DNA of 64,000 nt from NCBI RefSeq assembly GCF_900099675.1, contig NZ_FNDQ01000001.1, positions 1-64,000 on the forward strand. Reading direction: 5' to 3'. Under the pieces are notes generated by a model. The model saw nothing but the letters and a program-made list of their open reading frames with translations, had not been told where the DNA came from and ran no database searches. Position numbers and translations under genes: made by a program. The stretch is from Myroides phaeus (GTDB lineage: Bacteria; Bacteroidota; Bacteroidia; Flavobacteriales; Flavobacteriaceae). Shown in pieces: positions 1 through 8,504 of this stretch. The stretch's first letter is position 1; the number at the start of each line of letters is the position of its first letter.

Positions 1-106
1 TATAGGTATAATCGCCTTTTTCTACTTCTGATACAACTTGTAATTTAAAGCCTAAAGTATAATCTCGTTGACTACGCTTTTCCCTTGTGTTTTCTGTCTC
101 TTTCAT
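1..106 (-). CDS. IS3-family transposase OrfA-like protein, partial (cut by window edge)
   Basis: The first 35 residues of a protein start at an ATG at 106 and run off the left edge. The peptide begins MKETENTREKRSQRDY and continues with a stretch close to 'F-K-L-Q-V-V-x-E-V-E-K-G-D-x-T-Y', the N-terminus of the helix-turn-helix OrfA of IS3-type transposases, which binds the element ends. Only this fragment is visible, so completeness, frameshifting into OrfB and the exact IS family cannot be judged. The rest of the element would lie to the left of the window. Assignment is by pattern recall. Confidence 0.5.
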   Translation of the reverse strand, partial: MKETENTREKRSQRDYTLGFKLQVVSEVEKGDYTY

Positions 107-152
107 AAATAAGTCTATTTTGTGTAAACCTATTTTAGGACGGGACACTACA
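1..152 (-). mobile_element. Terminal part of an IS3-like insertion sequence
   Basis: The transposase fragment is preceded by about 45 untranslated bases ending near 'gggacactaca' (about 141-152), where the lspA terminator begins. This distance between the element tip and the OrfA start is usual for IS3-type elements. The other end is outside the window, so the inverted repeat and target duplication could not be verified; the boundary at 152 is an estimate. Confidence 0.4.
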
Positions 153-154
153 AC

Positions 155-187
155 AAAAAAGGGCCTCCAAATTGGAAGCCCTTTTTA
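155..187 (-). terminator. Rho-independent terminator of lspA
   Basis: An inverted repeat with AAGGGC/GCCCTT arms, extended by TTCC/GGA pairing, is followed on the minus strand by six T residues. It starts 12 bases after the lspA stop and separates lspA from the IS end. Confidence 0.8.
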
Positions 188-198
188 TACTTTATCGT

Positions 199-792
199 TT
201 ATTTCTTAAATACTTTCTTATTAAAAATAATTAAAATACCTACTCCTACTGAAATAGCAACATCAGCTATATTAAAGATTGCATTGAAAAAAGTAAAATC
301 ATTACCCCCTACAAATGGCAACCAACTTGGTAAATTACCTCTCCAAATAGGAAAATAAAACATATCTACTACTTTTCCATGAAACCAAGTGCCATAGGGC
401 TTATCCGTAAACATAGTTGCTAATTGATGTGTACTATCATCAAATATTACTCCATAAAAAACTGAATCTATAATATTACCTACTGCACCTGCTAATATTA
501 AAGCAATGGCAACTATTAAGTAATTAGAAGCTTTCTTATCAATAGAATCACTTAACCACCACGCAATACCTCCTACAGCAACAATTCGAAAAGCTGTTAA
601 AGCTAACTTACCATACATCCCTGGTAATTCAACTCCCCACGCCATTCCATCGTTTTCAATAAAGTGTATACGAAACCAATTAAAAACAACATATTCATCA
701 TTTAATACAAAAGTAGTTTTGATATAAATTTTCAATACTTGATCTAAAACTAATACAAGTAGAACAAGCAAGTAAGCTCTCTTTAAAGACAT
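199..792 (-). CDS. lspA: Lipoprotein signal peptidase (signal peptidase II)
   Basis: Integral inner-membrane aspartyl protease that removes signal peptides from prolipoproteins after lipidation of the +1 cysteine. The 197-residue protein has four hydrophobic segments (about 6-24, 64-82, 91-110, 171-191) and the family motifs: ENDGMAW near 46-52, GNIID at 105-109, VVD with Asp143, and FNIAD with Asp177; the two aspartates are the expected catalytic pair. It is longer than E. coli LspA because of a loop around 115-165, which is common in Bacteroidota. It has its own -7 box at 815-822, just after the terminator of the upstream dksA-like gene. The many lipoproteins in this window are its expected substrates. 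Confidence 0.95.
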   Translation of the reverse strand: MSLKRAYLLVLLVLVLDQVLKIYIKTTFVLNDEYVVFNWFRIHFIENDGMAWGVELPGMYGKLALTAFRIVAVGGIAWWLSDSIDKKASNYLIVAIALILAGAVGNIIDSVFYGVIFDDSTHQLATMFTDKPYGTWFHGKVVDMFYFPIWRGNLPSWLPFVGGNDFTFFNAIFNIADVAISVGVGILIIFNKKVFKK

Positions 793-814
793 TTTTTATT
801 ATTTACGCAAGGAA

Positions 815-822
815 CAAATGTA
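815..822 (-). promoter_or_regulatory. Promoter -7 element of lspA (TACATTTG)
   Basis: Exact match on the minus strand to the Bacteroidota -7 consensus TAnnTTTG, 23 bases before the lspA ATG. No convincing -33 TTTG is present at the usual spacing. Confidence 0.55.
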
Positions 823-837
823 GATTATTTTATTAGA

Positions 838-867
838 TAAAAAAAGCGCTCTTTTTAGAGCGCTTTT
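838..867 (-). terminator. Rho-independent terminator of the dksA-like gene
   Basis: Perfect 11-bp stem (AAAAGCGCTCT with its complement) with a 5-base loop and a T-run on the minus strand, 14 bases beyond the stop codon. Confidence 0.85.
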
Positions 868-881
868 AATTTTATTAAAGA

Positions 882-1268
882 TTAACGTTGCATATTTTTT
901 GCTTCAATACTCATTGTAGCATGAGGCACCAACTTCAATCTCTCCTTGTCAATCAATTTACCTGTAACTTTACAGATTCCATACGTTTTGTTTTCGATAC
1001 GAACTAAAGCATTTCTTAAGTCACGAATAAACTTTTCTTGACGAATTGCCAATTGAGCATTTGCTTCTTTAGACATTGTTTCACTTCCTTCTTCGAATGC
1101 CTTGAATGTTGGAGAGGTATCATCTGTACCATTATTCAAATCATTCATATAGGCGCTTTTGATCAATTCTAAATCCGCTTGAGCTTTATCAATCTTAGCT
1201 GTAATCAACATTTTAAATTCCGCCAAATCCGCATCAGAATAACGTACTAATTCACCTATGTCTTTCAT
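882..1268 (-). CDS. DksA/TraR-family RNA polymerase-binding protein with degenerate zinc finger
   Basis: Resembles DksA, which enters the RNA polymerase secondary channel and works with ppGpp on rRNA and stress promoters. The 128 residues give a long helical/coiled-coil region (about 10-95) and a C-terminal finger-like segment 'YGICKVTGKLIDKERL'. Only Cys99 of the usual four zinc ligands remains; the second position is Thr and the C-terminal CxxC pair is lost, so it probably folds without zinc, as in many Bacteroidota homologues. It lies 8 bases downstream of ileS on the same strand, so the two are probably co-transcribed. Family membership is secure; ppGpp synergy is inferred. Confidence 0.85.
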   Translation of the reverse strand: MKDIGELVRYSDADLAEFKMLITAKIDKAQADLELIKSAYMNDLNNGTDDTSPTFKAFEEGSETMSKEANAQLAIRQEKFIRDLRNALVRIENKTYGICKVTGKLIDKERLKLVPHATMSIEAKNMQR

Positions 1269-1276
1269 GATTTTAA

Positions 1277-4200
1277 TTATTTTAAAATTAACACTCGTGT
1301 CTTTAGCTCATCGAACTCTACATCAACACCTTCTACTAATTCAGCAGTAAATTCTAATGTATGAGTCAACGTTTCAGATTTTATGTAATCTTCATTCGCT
1401 AAAACAGCCTCTTTTATTTCTTTTTCTTCTTTTATTACAACTTTAATTTTATCTGTAACTTCAAACCCAGAATCTTTTCTAATATTCTGAATTCTATTTA
1501 CTAATTCTCTTGCAATTCCTTCGTTTCTTAATTCTGGACTAATTGTTATATCCAATGCCACTGTTAATCCACTATCATTTGCAACTAACCATCCTTCAAT
1601 ATCTTGAGATGTGATTTCTACATCACTCAATGTCAAGATAATGCTTTTATCGAATAAATTAACATTAATCTCTCCATTTCTTTCAATCTCAGAAATATTC
1701 TCTTGTGTAAATTTCTGTATTTCCTTAGCTATCAATCCCATATCTTTACCAAAACGTGGTCCTAATGTTTTAAAGTTAGGTTTGATTTGCTTAACTAAAA
1801 TACCTGAAGCGTCATCTAAAAGCTCTATTTCTTTTACATTCACCTCTGCTTTAACAAGATCCGCAATTAGTTCAATCTCTCCTCTTTGCTTTTGATCCAA
1901 AATAGGAATCATAATTCTTTGAAGAGGTTGACGAACTTTTATCATTTCTTTCTTACGTAAAGACAATACTAAAGATGAGATAACTTGTGCTTTCTGCATT
2001 CTGCTTTCTAAATCTTTATCTACAACTTCTTCACTAAAGATTGGAAACTCTGCCAAATGTACAGATTCAAATCCTTCTGAAGATGTCGTTAATGTTAAGT
2101 CTCTGTAAAGTTTATCCATAAAAAATGGAGCAATTGGAGATCCTAATTTTGCTACAGTAATTAAACAAGTATACAACGTTTGATATGCAGCAATCTTATC
2201 TTGTGCATATTCTCCCTTCCAAAATCTTCTTCTACATAAACGAACATACCAGTTACTTAAGTTTTCTGTTACGAAATCGGTAATAGCTCTCGCTGCTTTT
2301 GTAGGCTCATATTCAGCATAAAATTCATCTACGCGTTTAACAAGTGTGTTTAATTCAGATAAAATCCAACGGTCTATCTCTGGTCTATCTTTCAATGGAA
2401 CATCTTGTTCTTCATACTTAAATCCATCAATATTAGCATATAACGCAAAGAACGAATAAGTATTATATAGTGTTCCAAAGAATTTTCTTCTAACTTCTGT
2501 AATACCATCTAAATCAAACTTCAAGTTATCCCATGGATTTGCATTTGATATCATATACCAACGTGTTGCATCTGGTCCGTGTTCAGCTAACGTATCAAAT
2601 GGATCTACAGTATTACCTAAACTCTTAGACATTTTCAATCCATTCTTATCTAATACTAAACCATTAGATACGACATTCTTATATGCTTTTGTATCAAATA
2701 CAAGTGTAGCAATTGCGTGTAAAGTATAGAACCATCCTCGTGTTTGATCTACTCCTTCTGCAATAAAATCAGCTGGGTATGATAAGTTATTATCTATCAA
2801 CTCTTTGTTTTCAAAAGGATAATGCCATTGTGCATAAGGCATAGCTCCTGAATCAAACCACACATCAATAAGATCAGCTTCACGATACATTGGTTTACCT
2901 GAAGGTGATACTAAAACAATATTATCTACAACATTCTTATGCAAATCAACTTTGTCATAATTCTCTTCAGTCATATCTCCAACTACAAATCCTTCAAATG
3001 GATTTCCTTGTTGATATCCTGCTTGTTGTGATTTTTCAATTTCAGCCATCAATTCTTCTACTGAACCAATGATCATTTCTTCAGTCTTATCTTCAGTTCT
3101 CCAAATTGGCAATGGAATACCCCAATAACGAGATCTCGATAAGTTCCAATCATTCGCGTTTTTCAACCAATTTCCAAAACGCCCTTCTCCTGTTGCTTTT
3201 GGCTTCCAATTTACCTCTTCGTTTAACTCAAACATACGTTCTTTTACTTCCGTAATTTTAATAAACCAAGAATCTAAAGGATAGTATAATACAGGCTTAT
3301 TAGTTCTCCAACAATGTGGGTAGCTGTGAACGTATTTTTCTACTTTGAATGCCTTATTTTCTTCTTTTAATCGAATTGCAATCTCTACGTCTACAGAACG
3401 CTCTGGAGCTTGTCCTTCATCGTAGTATTCATTTTTCACATATTTCCCTGCAAGGTCTCCCATTTCTTTAACAAAACGACCTTGTAAGTCAACTAATGGA
3501 ACTGCATTACCATCTGCATCTAAAATTAACATCGCTGGCACCTCTGGTGTAGCTTCTTTTGCAACTTTAGCATCATCTGCTCCAAATGTAGGTGCCGTAT
3601 GAACAATACCTGTACCATCTTCTGTTGTTACAAAATCACCTGAAATTACTCTAAAAGCATTTTCTGGTGTTTGATATGGTAATGTATATGGCAATAATTG
3701 CTCATATTTTGTTCCTACTAAATCAGCTCCTTTAAAATCTTTAACTACTAAGAATGGTATTTTTTTATCTCCTTCTTTGTATGCTTTTAATTCTTCTTCT
3801 GTTGAAACTTCAACAAACTTCCCAGCAAATTGCTTTCCTACTAATGGTTTCCCTAAAACAACATTTATAGCCTCCCCTGTATATTGATTAAATGATTTTA
3901 CCAACACATAATCAATTTTCGGACCTACTGTTAATGCTGTATTTGAAGGTAATGTCCACGGTGTAGTTGTCCAAGCTAAGAAGTGAATTGTTCCAAATCC
4001 TTGTAAGAACTCTGGCAATGTTGCATCTATCGCTTTAAACTGAGCTACAATTGTAGTATCTGTAATGTCTTTATAACATCCAGGTTGATTAATCTCGTGA
4101 GAAGACAATCCTGTTCCTGCTTTTGGTGAATATGGCTGAATAGTGTATCCTTTATAAATCAAATCTTTTTTATAGATTTCTTTTAAAAGCCACCATACTG

Positions 4201-4678
4201 TTTCCATATATTTCGGTTTATATGTAACATATGGATCATTCATATCAACCCAATACCCCATTTTCTCAGTAAGATCATTCCACAAGTCAGTATAGCGCAT
4301 CACTGTGCGTTTACAAGCTTGATTGTATTCCTCTACTGTGATTTTTGTACCAATATCTTCTTTTGTTATTCCTAACTCTTTCTCTGTTCCTAACTCAACT
4401 GGTAATCCGTGAGTATCCCATCCGGCCTTACGTTTTACTTGATATCCTTTTTGAGTTTTATATCGACAAAAAATATCTTTAATTGCACGAGCCATTACGT
4501 GGTGAATCCCTGGCTTACCATTAGCTGAAGGTGGTCCTTCAAAAAATACAAAAGGCTTATTATCATCTCTTGTACTAATACTTTTTTCGAATATTGATTG
4601 TTCTTTCCAAAACTCCAGCATCTCAGATGCTACCCCTGACAAATCAAGACCCTTATATTCTGTAAATTTAGTGCTCAT
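1277..4678 (-). CDS. ileS: Isoleucyl-tRNA synthetase, type-2-like with GXHH signature
   Basis: Charges tRNA-Ile with isoleucine in the cytoplasm. The 1133-residue length, the 'GWDTHGLPVE' motif and the extended C-terminal region (about 900-1133) fit the long type-2 IleRS rather than the roughly 930-residue type 1. The class I adenylation motif that should read HxGH reads Gly57-Ile58-His59-His60, the GXHH variant; KMSKS is intact at about 682-686. Between them is the CP1 editing domain (about 200-410), including the 'TTPWTLPSN' segment and 'DGTGIVHTAPTFG'. Type-2 enzymes are known for low mupirocin sensitivity. The dksA-like gene follows directly. Confidence 0.96.
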   Translation of the reverse strand: MSTKFTEYKGLDLSGVASEMLEFWKEQSIFEKSISTRDDNKPFVFFEGPPSANGKPGIHHVMARAIKDIFCRYKTQKGYQVKRKAGWDTHGLPVELGTEKELGITKEDIGTKITVEEYNQACKRTVMRYTDLWNDLTEKMGYWVDMNDPYVTYKPKYMETVWWLLKEIYKKDLIYKGYTIQPYSPKAGTGLSSHEINQPGCYKDITDTTIVAQFKAIDATLPEFLQGFGTIHFLAWTTTPWTLPSNTALTVGPKIDYVLVKSFNQYTGEAINVVLGKPLVGKQFAGKFVEVSTEEELKAYKEGDKKIPFLVVKDFKGADLVGTKYEQLLPYTLPYQTPENAFRVISGDFVTTEDGTGIVHTAPTFGADDAKVAKEATPEVPAMLILDADGNAVPLVDLQGRFVKEMGDLAGKYVKNEYYDEGQAPERSVDVEIAIRLKEENKAFKVEKYVHSYPHCWRTNKPVLYYPLDSWFIKITEVKERMFELNEEVNWKPKATGEGRFGNWLKNANDWNLSRSRYWGIPLPIWRTEDKTEEMIIGSVEELMAEIEKSQQAGYQQGNPFEGFVVGDMTEENYDKVDLHKNVVDNIVLVSPSGKPMYREADLIDVWFDSGAMPYAQWHYPFENKELIDNNLSYPADFIAEGVDQTRGWFYTLHAIATLVFDTKAYKNVVSNGLVLDKNGLKMSKSLGNTVDPFDTLAEHGPDATRWYMISNANPWDNLKFDLDGITEVRRKFFGTLYNTYSFFALYANIDGFKYEEQDVPLKDRPEIDRWILSELNTLVKRVDEFYAEYEPTKAARAITDFVTENLSNWYVRLCRRRFWKGEYAQDKIAAYQTLYTCLITVAKLGSPIAPFFMDKLYRDLTLTTSSEGFESVHLAEFPIFSEEVVDKDLESRMQKAQVISSLVLSLRKKEMIKVRQPLQRIMIPILDQKQRGEIELIADLVKAEVNVKEIELLDDASGILVKQIKPNFKTLGPRFGKDMGLIAKEIQKFTQENISEIERNGEINVNLFDKSIILTLSDVEITSQDIEGWLVANDSGLTVALDITISPELRNEGIARELVNRIQNIRKDSGFEVTDKIKVVIKEEKEIKEAVLANEDYIKSETLTHTLEFTAELVEGVDVEFDELKTRVLILK

Positions 4679-4776
4679 CGTTGTTAACTATAATATTTTT
4701 TTATCAATTGCGCGAATTTAAACAAATTACTTCAATTCTATCCTAATTAATTGGCAGAAAAACCATTAAAAAACAA

Positions 4777-5493
4777 TTAGAGAGAAAAAACTTCCTGTAA
4801 AACCTCTAAAGATTTTGGTTTTCTAAAATCACTGACATGTTGTTCGTAGTAACTTATCAATAACTTTAGAAGCTTTTTCCTATCTAATCCTGTAAAAACT
4901 TTTTGTTCTTTAGTAAACCCAAGATTTATTAACCTTTTTAAAAGTATAGTCTCTTCTTCATCTACACAAACGGGCGTAAAATGATTAGTAAAAACGCCTT
5001 CTTCTAAATCAAAATAAAAACTATCTATGTCTTTTACTGCTGGATAAAAACCATAAAACTTACTAACCTCTAATAATAATATTAAATGAAAGTTATAGGT
5101 TTCTTCATGGGTGTCAAACCACAATAAGGCTGTTTCTAAAAAAGTGAAAAAGCTAACATCTTTTACTCGATCTTTTATTAAATTGTGTAAGACTTCTCCT
5201 ACGAAAATAGCAATGCAATTCTTAGCATAATCGTAATAGATTGTTTGGTATACGTGCCCTAACTTCACTTCTTTAAAATATTCTAATCCTCCTTTATTTT
5301 TAAAAGTAAAATCAATCTCTAACATTGTTAAAGGTTGGAAATAGGCTATTTTCTGTGCACTTTTCCCTTTTGAAAAAGCATTGCGTACAAAAAAAGACAA
5401 TACCCCTTCTTCTTCCGTTAGGCATTTCACAATCAAACTTTTATCTTGATATTTTAAAACACTTAATACAATCGCCTTTGTCTTAACCTGCAT
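4777..5493 (-). CDS. recO: DNA repair protein RecO
   Basis: RecO works with RecR (and RecF) to load RecA on SSB-coated single-stranded DNA during gap repair. The 238-residue protein has the N-terminal OB-fold start 'MQVKTKAIVLSVLKYQDKSLIVK' pattern shown here only in part (MQVKTKAIVLS), a helical C-terminal domain, and no zinc cysteine cluster, as usual for flavobacterial RecO. It is transcribed alone: a -7 box at 5557-5564 lies upstream, and ileS starts 98 bases downstream after an AT-rich spacer. Confidence 0.9.
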   Translation of the reverse strand: MQVKTKAIVLSVLKYQDKSLIVKCLTEEEGVLSFFVRNAFSKGKSAQKIAYFQPLTMLEIDFTFKNKGGLEYFKEVKLGHVYQTIYYDYAKNCIAIFVGEVLHNLIKDRVKDVSFFTFLETALLWFDTHEETYNFHLILLLEVSKFYGFYPAVKDIDSFYFDLEEGVFTNHFTPVCVDEEETILLKRLINLGFTKEQKVFTGLDRKKLLKLLISYYEQHVSDFRKPKSLEVLQEVFSL

Positions 5494-5556
5494 TTCTTCT
5501 TATTTAATTGCAATATACTCAAACTACTTATAAAATAATAGTATAAACGTCTTCCC

Positions 5557-5564
5557 CAAATATA
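5557..5564 (-). promoter_or_regulatory. Promoter -7 element of recO (TATATTTG)
   Basis: Exact TAnnTTTG match on the minus strand, 64 bases before the recO ATG. No clear -33 element. Confidence 0.45.
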
Positions 5565-5678
5565 AGTTTTAAAATATGATTTATTCTAATAATCAAGTCA
5601 TTGAATAAGATTACTACCTATTTTAATAACCAACTCGAAATCTATCCTTTCCTATCGACTAATCAATATCAAAATTCA

Positions 5679-5686
5679 TAGCTTTG
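5679..5686 (+). promoter_or_regulatory. Promoter -7 element (TAGCTTTG) of the DUF3298 lipoprotein gene
   Basis: Exact TAnnTTTG match only 9 bases before the first in-frame ATG at 5695. A transcript starting about 7 bases downstream would be nearly leaderless for that ATG, so the later ATGs at 5704 or 5710 may be the true start. Confidence 0.5.
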
Positions 5687-5694
5687 CAATTACT

Positions 5695-6489
5695 ATGAAA
5701 AAAATGAAAATGAAAAAATTAATCTACACCTTACTAATTGCTATCGTTTTAGGAAGCTGTACTAAGAACACTAACTTCGCATTTGAAGAAAGAGAGTTTA
5801 GCAGAAAATCATCTTTAAATTGTACTACTGAAAATTGCACAGAAATTACAATTAATGCTGCAATTATTGTCTCTCCTGACAATTCTGCTTCCCAATTAAT
5901 TAATAAAAGTAATATTGCTTTAATTAATGAACTACTGCCTTTTACAGACAGTGGTGCTAATGCTGATCAATACGAAGAAATAACAAATACTTTTATCTAT
6001 GCTTATGAAGAAATTGCTCAAAAGTTTCCAACAGATGCTTTTCCTTGGAAGGCAACAGTATCAAATAATATAACTTTTTACAATCACGAATTAATAAGCT
6101 TTGCTGTTGAATACTATACTTACTCAGGGGGTGCACATGGATTTAAGGGAGAAAAAGCTATACATTACAATCCTAATAATGGTCAGGTATATACTAACGA
6201 AGAACTCTTTTCTGACTGGCCAGGTTTTCAACAACTTGTAAAATCACAGCTTCGCTCAAAAATTGGTAGTGATCAATATGAAGTAATAGACCAAGATAGT
6301 ATACTATTTGATGATGATCAATTTAAAATGCCAGAAGACATCTTTATCTATGAAGATTCAATTATAGCTTATTACAATAGTTTTGATATTTCGGCTTTTT
6401 CTGATGAACCTGTTAAAATTGAAATTCCAAAAACTCAAGCTGATACTTTTCTGAAAATAAAATTGGTACCAATAGCTACAAACGAATAA
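5695..6489 (+). CDS. DUF3298 (RsiV-like C-terminal domain) lipoprotein
   Basis: Probable surface or periplasmic lipoprotein of unknown function, up to 264 residues. The N-terminus has a basic start, a hydrophobic segment and lipobox LGSC with Cys22. The C-terminal half carries the DUF3298 pattern 'YYTYSGGAHG' (about 140-149) followed by 'NPNNGQVYTNEELF'; this domain is shared with the anti-sigma factor RsiV, but there is no transmembrane anti-sigma segment or sigma gene here. The start is uncertain: Met1, Met4 and Met6 are all possible, and the adjacent -7 box favours Met4 or Met6. The flippase gene follows after 43 bases. Confidence 0.75.
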   Translation: MKKMKMKKLIYTLLIAIVLGSCTKNTNFAFEEREFSRKSSLNCTTENCTEITINAAIIVSPDNSASQLINKSNIALINELLPFTDSGANADQYEEITNTFIYAYEEIAQKFPTDAFPWKATVSNNITFYNHELISFAVEYYTYSGGAHGFKGEKAIHYNPNNGQVYTNEELFSDWPGFQQLVKSQLRSKIGSDQYEVIDQDSILFDDDQFKMPEDIFIYEDSIIAYYNSFDISAFSDEPVKIEIPKTQADTFLKIKLVPIATNE

Positions 6490-6532
6490 TAGTAAACTAA
6501 ATTTACAAACGAATAAAAAGCCCTTTTAGACT

Positions 6533-7990
6533 TTGAGTATCTATAAAAAAATATTTAAACAGACTGCCATCTATGGATTAGCTGCAGTGTTTCCTAAGGT
6601 TATAGGATTTTTTCTTGTTCCTTTCCACACAGAAGTAATGCAGAATGATGCATATGGACAATATAATGTCGTTTATGCAATCTTAATGTTCTTTAATGTT
6701 ATCCTTGCATTTGGTATGGAAACTGCTTTCTTTAGATTTTACAATCTAAGAGAAAACAAAAAGGAAGTATTCAATAATGCATTACTTTTCTTATCTGTAA
6801 CGACATTACTCTTCTTAGGAATTGCTTTGCTAACTGAAGATTTCTGGGCTAACTTTTTAAATATCCCTAAGGAAATTCTACAATATGTAATATGGATATT
6901 GGTACTTGATGCATTAGTTATTATTCCTTTTGCTAAACTAAGAGCAAATCAACGACCAATGATTTATAGCGCTATTAGAATTGGAAATGTCTGCATTTAT
7001 ACATTCTTAAATGTATTTTTCCTATATTTCTTACCAAAATTAAGCATTGCTTATCCTGAAACTATTTTTAATAAGATCTATATTGAAAACTATCAAGTAT
7101 CCTATATTTTTATAGCTAATCTCGTTGCAAGCTTACTTACTTTCATTGTTTTCTATAAAGATTATTTGACAATTAAATGGAAGTTCAATAAAGTATTAGG
7201 AAAAGAAATGATGCGTTATGGAGTTCCTATTATGATTGGAGGACTTGCTTTTGCAATCAATGAGAGTTTTGATAAAATTCTTCTTGAACGATTACTTCCG
7301 GCAGACATTGCACTATCAGAAGTTGGAAAATATGCTGCTTGTTATAAACTTGGGCTTTTTATGGTCCTTTTTAGACAAGCATATACACTTGGAATTGAAC
7401 CATTCTTTTTCAACTATGCTAAAAATGATGATGCTCCTACAAAATATGCAACAATAACAAAGTACTTTACTATTTTCGGAAGTGCTATTCTTTTAGGTGT
7501 AATTGTCTTCTCAGATGTTTTAAAAGTTTTATTTATAAGAAATGAATCATATTGGGATGCTATGGCTGTAGTGCCTTTAATTTTACTGGCAAACTTCTGC
7601 ATGGGTATATATACAAATCTATCTGTTTGGTACAAATTAAGAGACAAAACAATGGTAGGTGCTTATATCTCAATATTCGGTGCCATCCTAACGCTTATAT
7701 TCAACTACCTTCTTATTCCTTTTTGGGGCTATATAGGCTCAGCTATTGCAACATTAATAGCCTATGCTTCAATGATGCTTATTTCATACTTAATGGGACA
7801 GAAATACTACCCTATACCTTATGATAAAAAAGCTATAGCAGGATATTTAGGTTTAGCTGTCATACTTTCATTTGGGTACTTTTACTTCTTTAGAGAAAAC
7901 TATTTTATTGGAATAACAGCATTATTAGTATATGCTTTTATTGTGTTTAAAAGCGAACAAAAAATAATCAAAAGCATCCTCAAAAGATAA
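6533..7990 (+). CDS. Polysaccharide/lipopolysaccharide flippase of the MATE-like (PST) family
   Basis: A 485-residue inner-membrane protein with about 14 hydrophobic segments along its whole length, typical of Wzx-like exporters that flip lipid-linked sugars. The start is a TTG; the N-terminus it gives (MSIYKKIFKQTAIYGLA) matches the conserved flavobacterial start, and no suitable ATG lies nearby. No glycosyltransferase cluster surrounds it, so the substrate (O-antigen, peptidoglycan precursor or glycan for protein glycosylation) is unknown. It follows the DUF3298 gene on the same strand and may share its transcript. Confidence 0.85.
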   Translation: MSIYKKIFKQTAIYGLAAVFPKVIGFFLVPFHTEVMQNDAYGQYNVVYAILMFFNVILAFGMETAFFRFYNLRENKKEVFNNALLFLSVTTLLFLGIALLTEDFWANFLNIPKEILQYVIWILVLDALVIIPFAKLRANQRPMIYSAIRIGNVCIYTFLNVFFLYFLPKLSIAYPETIFNKIYIENYQVSYIFIANLVASLLTFIVFYKDYLTIKWKFNKVLGKEMMRYGVPIMIGGLAFAINESFDKILLERLLPADIALSEVGKYAACYKLGLFMVLFRQAYTLGIEPFFFNYAKNDDAPTKYATITKYFTIFGSAILLGVIVFSDVLKVLFIRNESYWDAMAVVPLILLANFCMGIYTNLSVWYKLRDKTMVGAYISIFGAILTLIFNYLLIPFWGYIGSAIATLIAYASMMLISYLMGQKYYPIPYDKKAIAGYLGLAVILSFGYFYFFRENYFIGITALLVYAFIVFKSEQKIIKSILKR

Positions 7991-8054
7991 CAACCTATAT
8001 TTTAATTGATTATAAAAAAACCTACATAATTTCAACAATAAGCTAAATATTTTT

Positions 8055-8085
8055 TTTGCAGAAATAAAAAAACATTTTATATTTG
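8055..8085 (+). promoter_or_regulatory. Promoter of the first tRNA-Asn gene
   Basis: TTTG at 8055-8058 and TATATTTG at 8078-8085 with a 19-base spacer: a full Bacteroidota -33/-7 promoter, 26 bases before the mature tRNA. The same boxes and spacing recur at the second tRNA-Asn copy. Confidence 0.75.
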
Positions 8086-8111
8086 CACCGCAATAAAGGT
8101 AAAAACAACCT

Positions 8112-8185
8112 TCCTCCTTAGCTCAGTTGGTTAGAGCATCTGACTGTTAATCAGAGGGTCCTTGGTTCGAGCCCAAGAGGGGGAG
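8112..8185 (+). tRNA. tRNA-Asn (GTT anticodon), copy 1
   Basis: Cloverleaf of 74 bases: acceptor arms TCCTCCT/AGGGGGA, D-arm GCTC...GAGC, anticodon stem TCTGA/TCAGA with loop CTGTTAA (anticodon GTT), and T-arm CTTGG-TTCGAGC-CCAAG. The discriminator is G and CCA is not encoded. It is identical to the inverted copy at 19208-19281 and is followed by its own terminator. Confidence 0.97.
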
Positions 8186-8190
8186 CATTT

Positions 8191-8220
8191 AAAAAGCTAG
8201 TCATATGACTAGCTTTTTTT
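8191..8220 (+). terminator. Terminator of tRNA-Asn copy 1
   Basis: A perfect palindromic hairpin (AGCTAGTCA with its complement) with flanking A and T runs directly after the tRNA. Confidence 0.9.
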
Positions 8221-8443
8221 GTTTTTAGCAATACCAAAAACTTCGTTATTAATAAACTAAAAACTACATTTATTACAACTGAGATAATCACTCCTTTTTC
8301 ATACTTCATCCAACAAAATAAACACTCCCTACTTTTGAGTATTTTGAAGATAAATCACTACAAACACAACAACTATAGTAACTAGTAAAAGTCTCTTAAA
8401 AAGCCCTTATTTGCGCGAAAAAGCAGCTTTAATTAGTATAATC
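8221..8443. other. Gene-free spacer between tRNA-Asn and atpC
   Basis: AT-rich stretch with no open frame resembling a protein, no recognisable RNA and no repeat shared with the rest of the window. The only structured parts are the two terminators at its ends. Confidence 0.6.
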
Positions 8444-8478
8444 AAAAAGCCCCTTACATAAATTATGCAAGGGGCTTT
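8444..8478 (-). terminator. Terminator of the atpD-atpC operon
   Basis: Long stem with AAAGCCCCTT/AAGGGGCTTT arms extended by CATAA/TTATG, followed by T residues on the minus strand, 26 bases after the atpC stop. Confidence 0.85.
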
Positions 8479-8504
8479 GTATATAATCAATTTAGCAATA
8501 CATT

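Noticed and set aside
5695..7990. Capsule or O-antigen locus starting with the flippase
   Set aside because: No glycosyltransferases or polymerase follow; the next features are tRNA-Asn and atp genes.
8112..8185. tRNA-Asn as an integration site (att) for a genomic island
   Set aside because: No integrase gene or direct repeat of the tRNA 3' end is seen nearby; the second full tRNA copy is inverted rather than direct.
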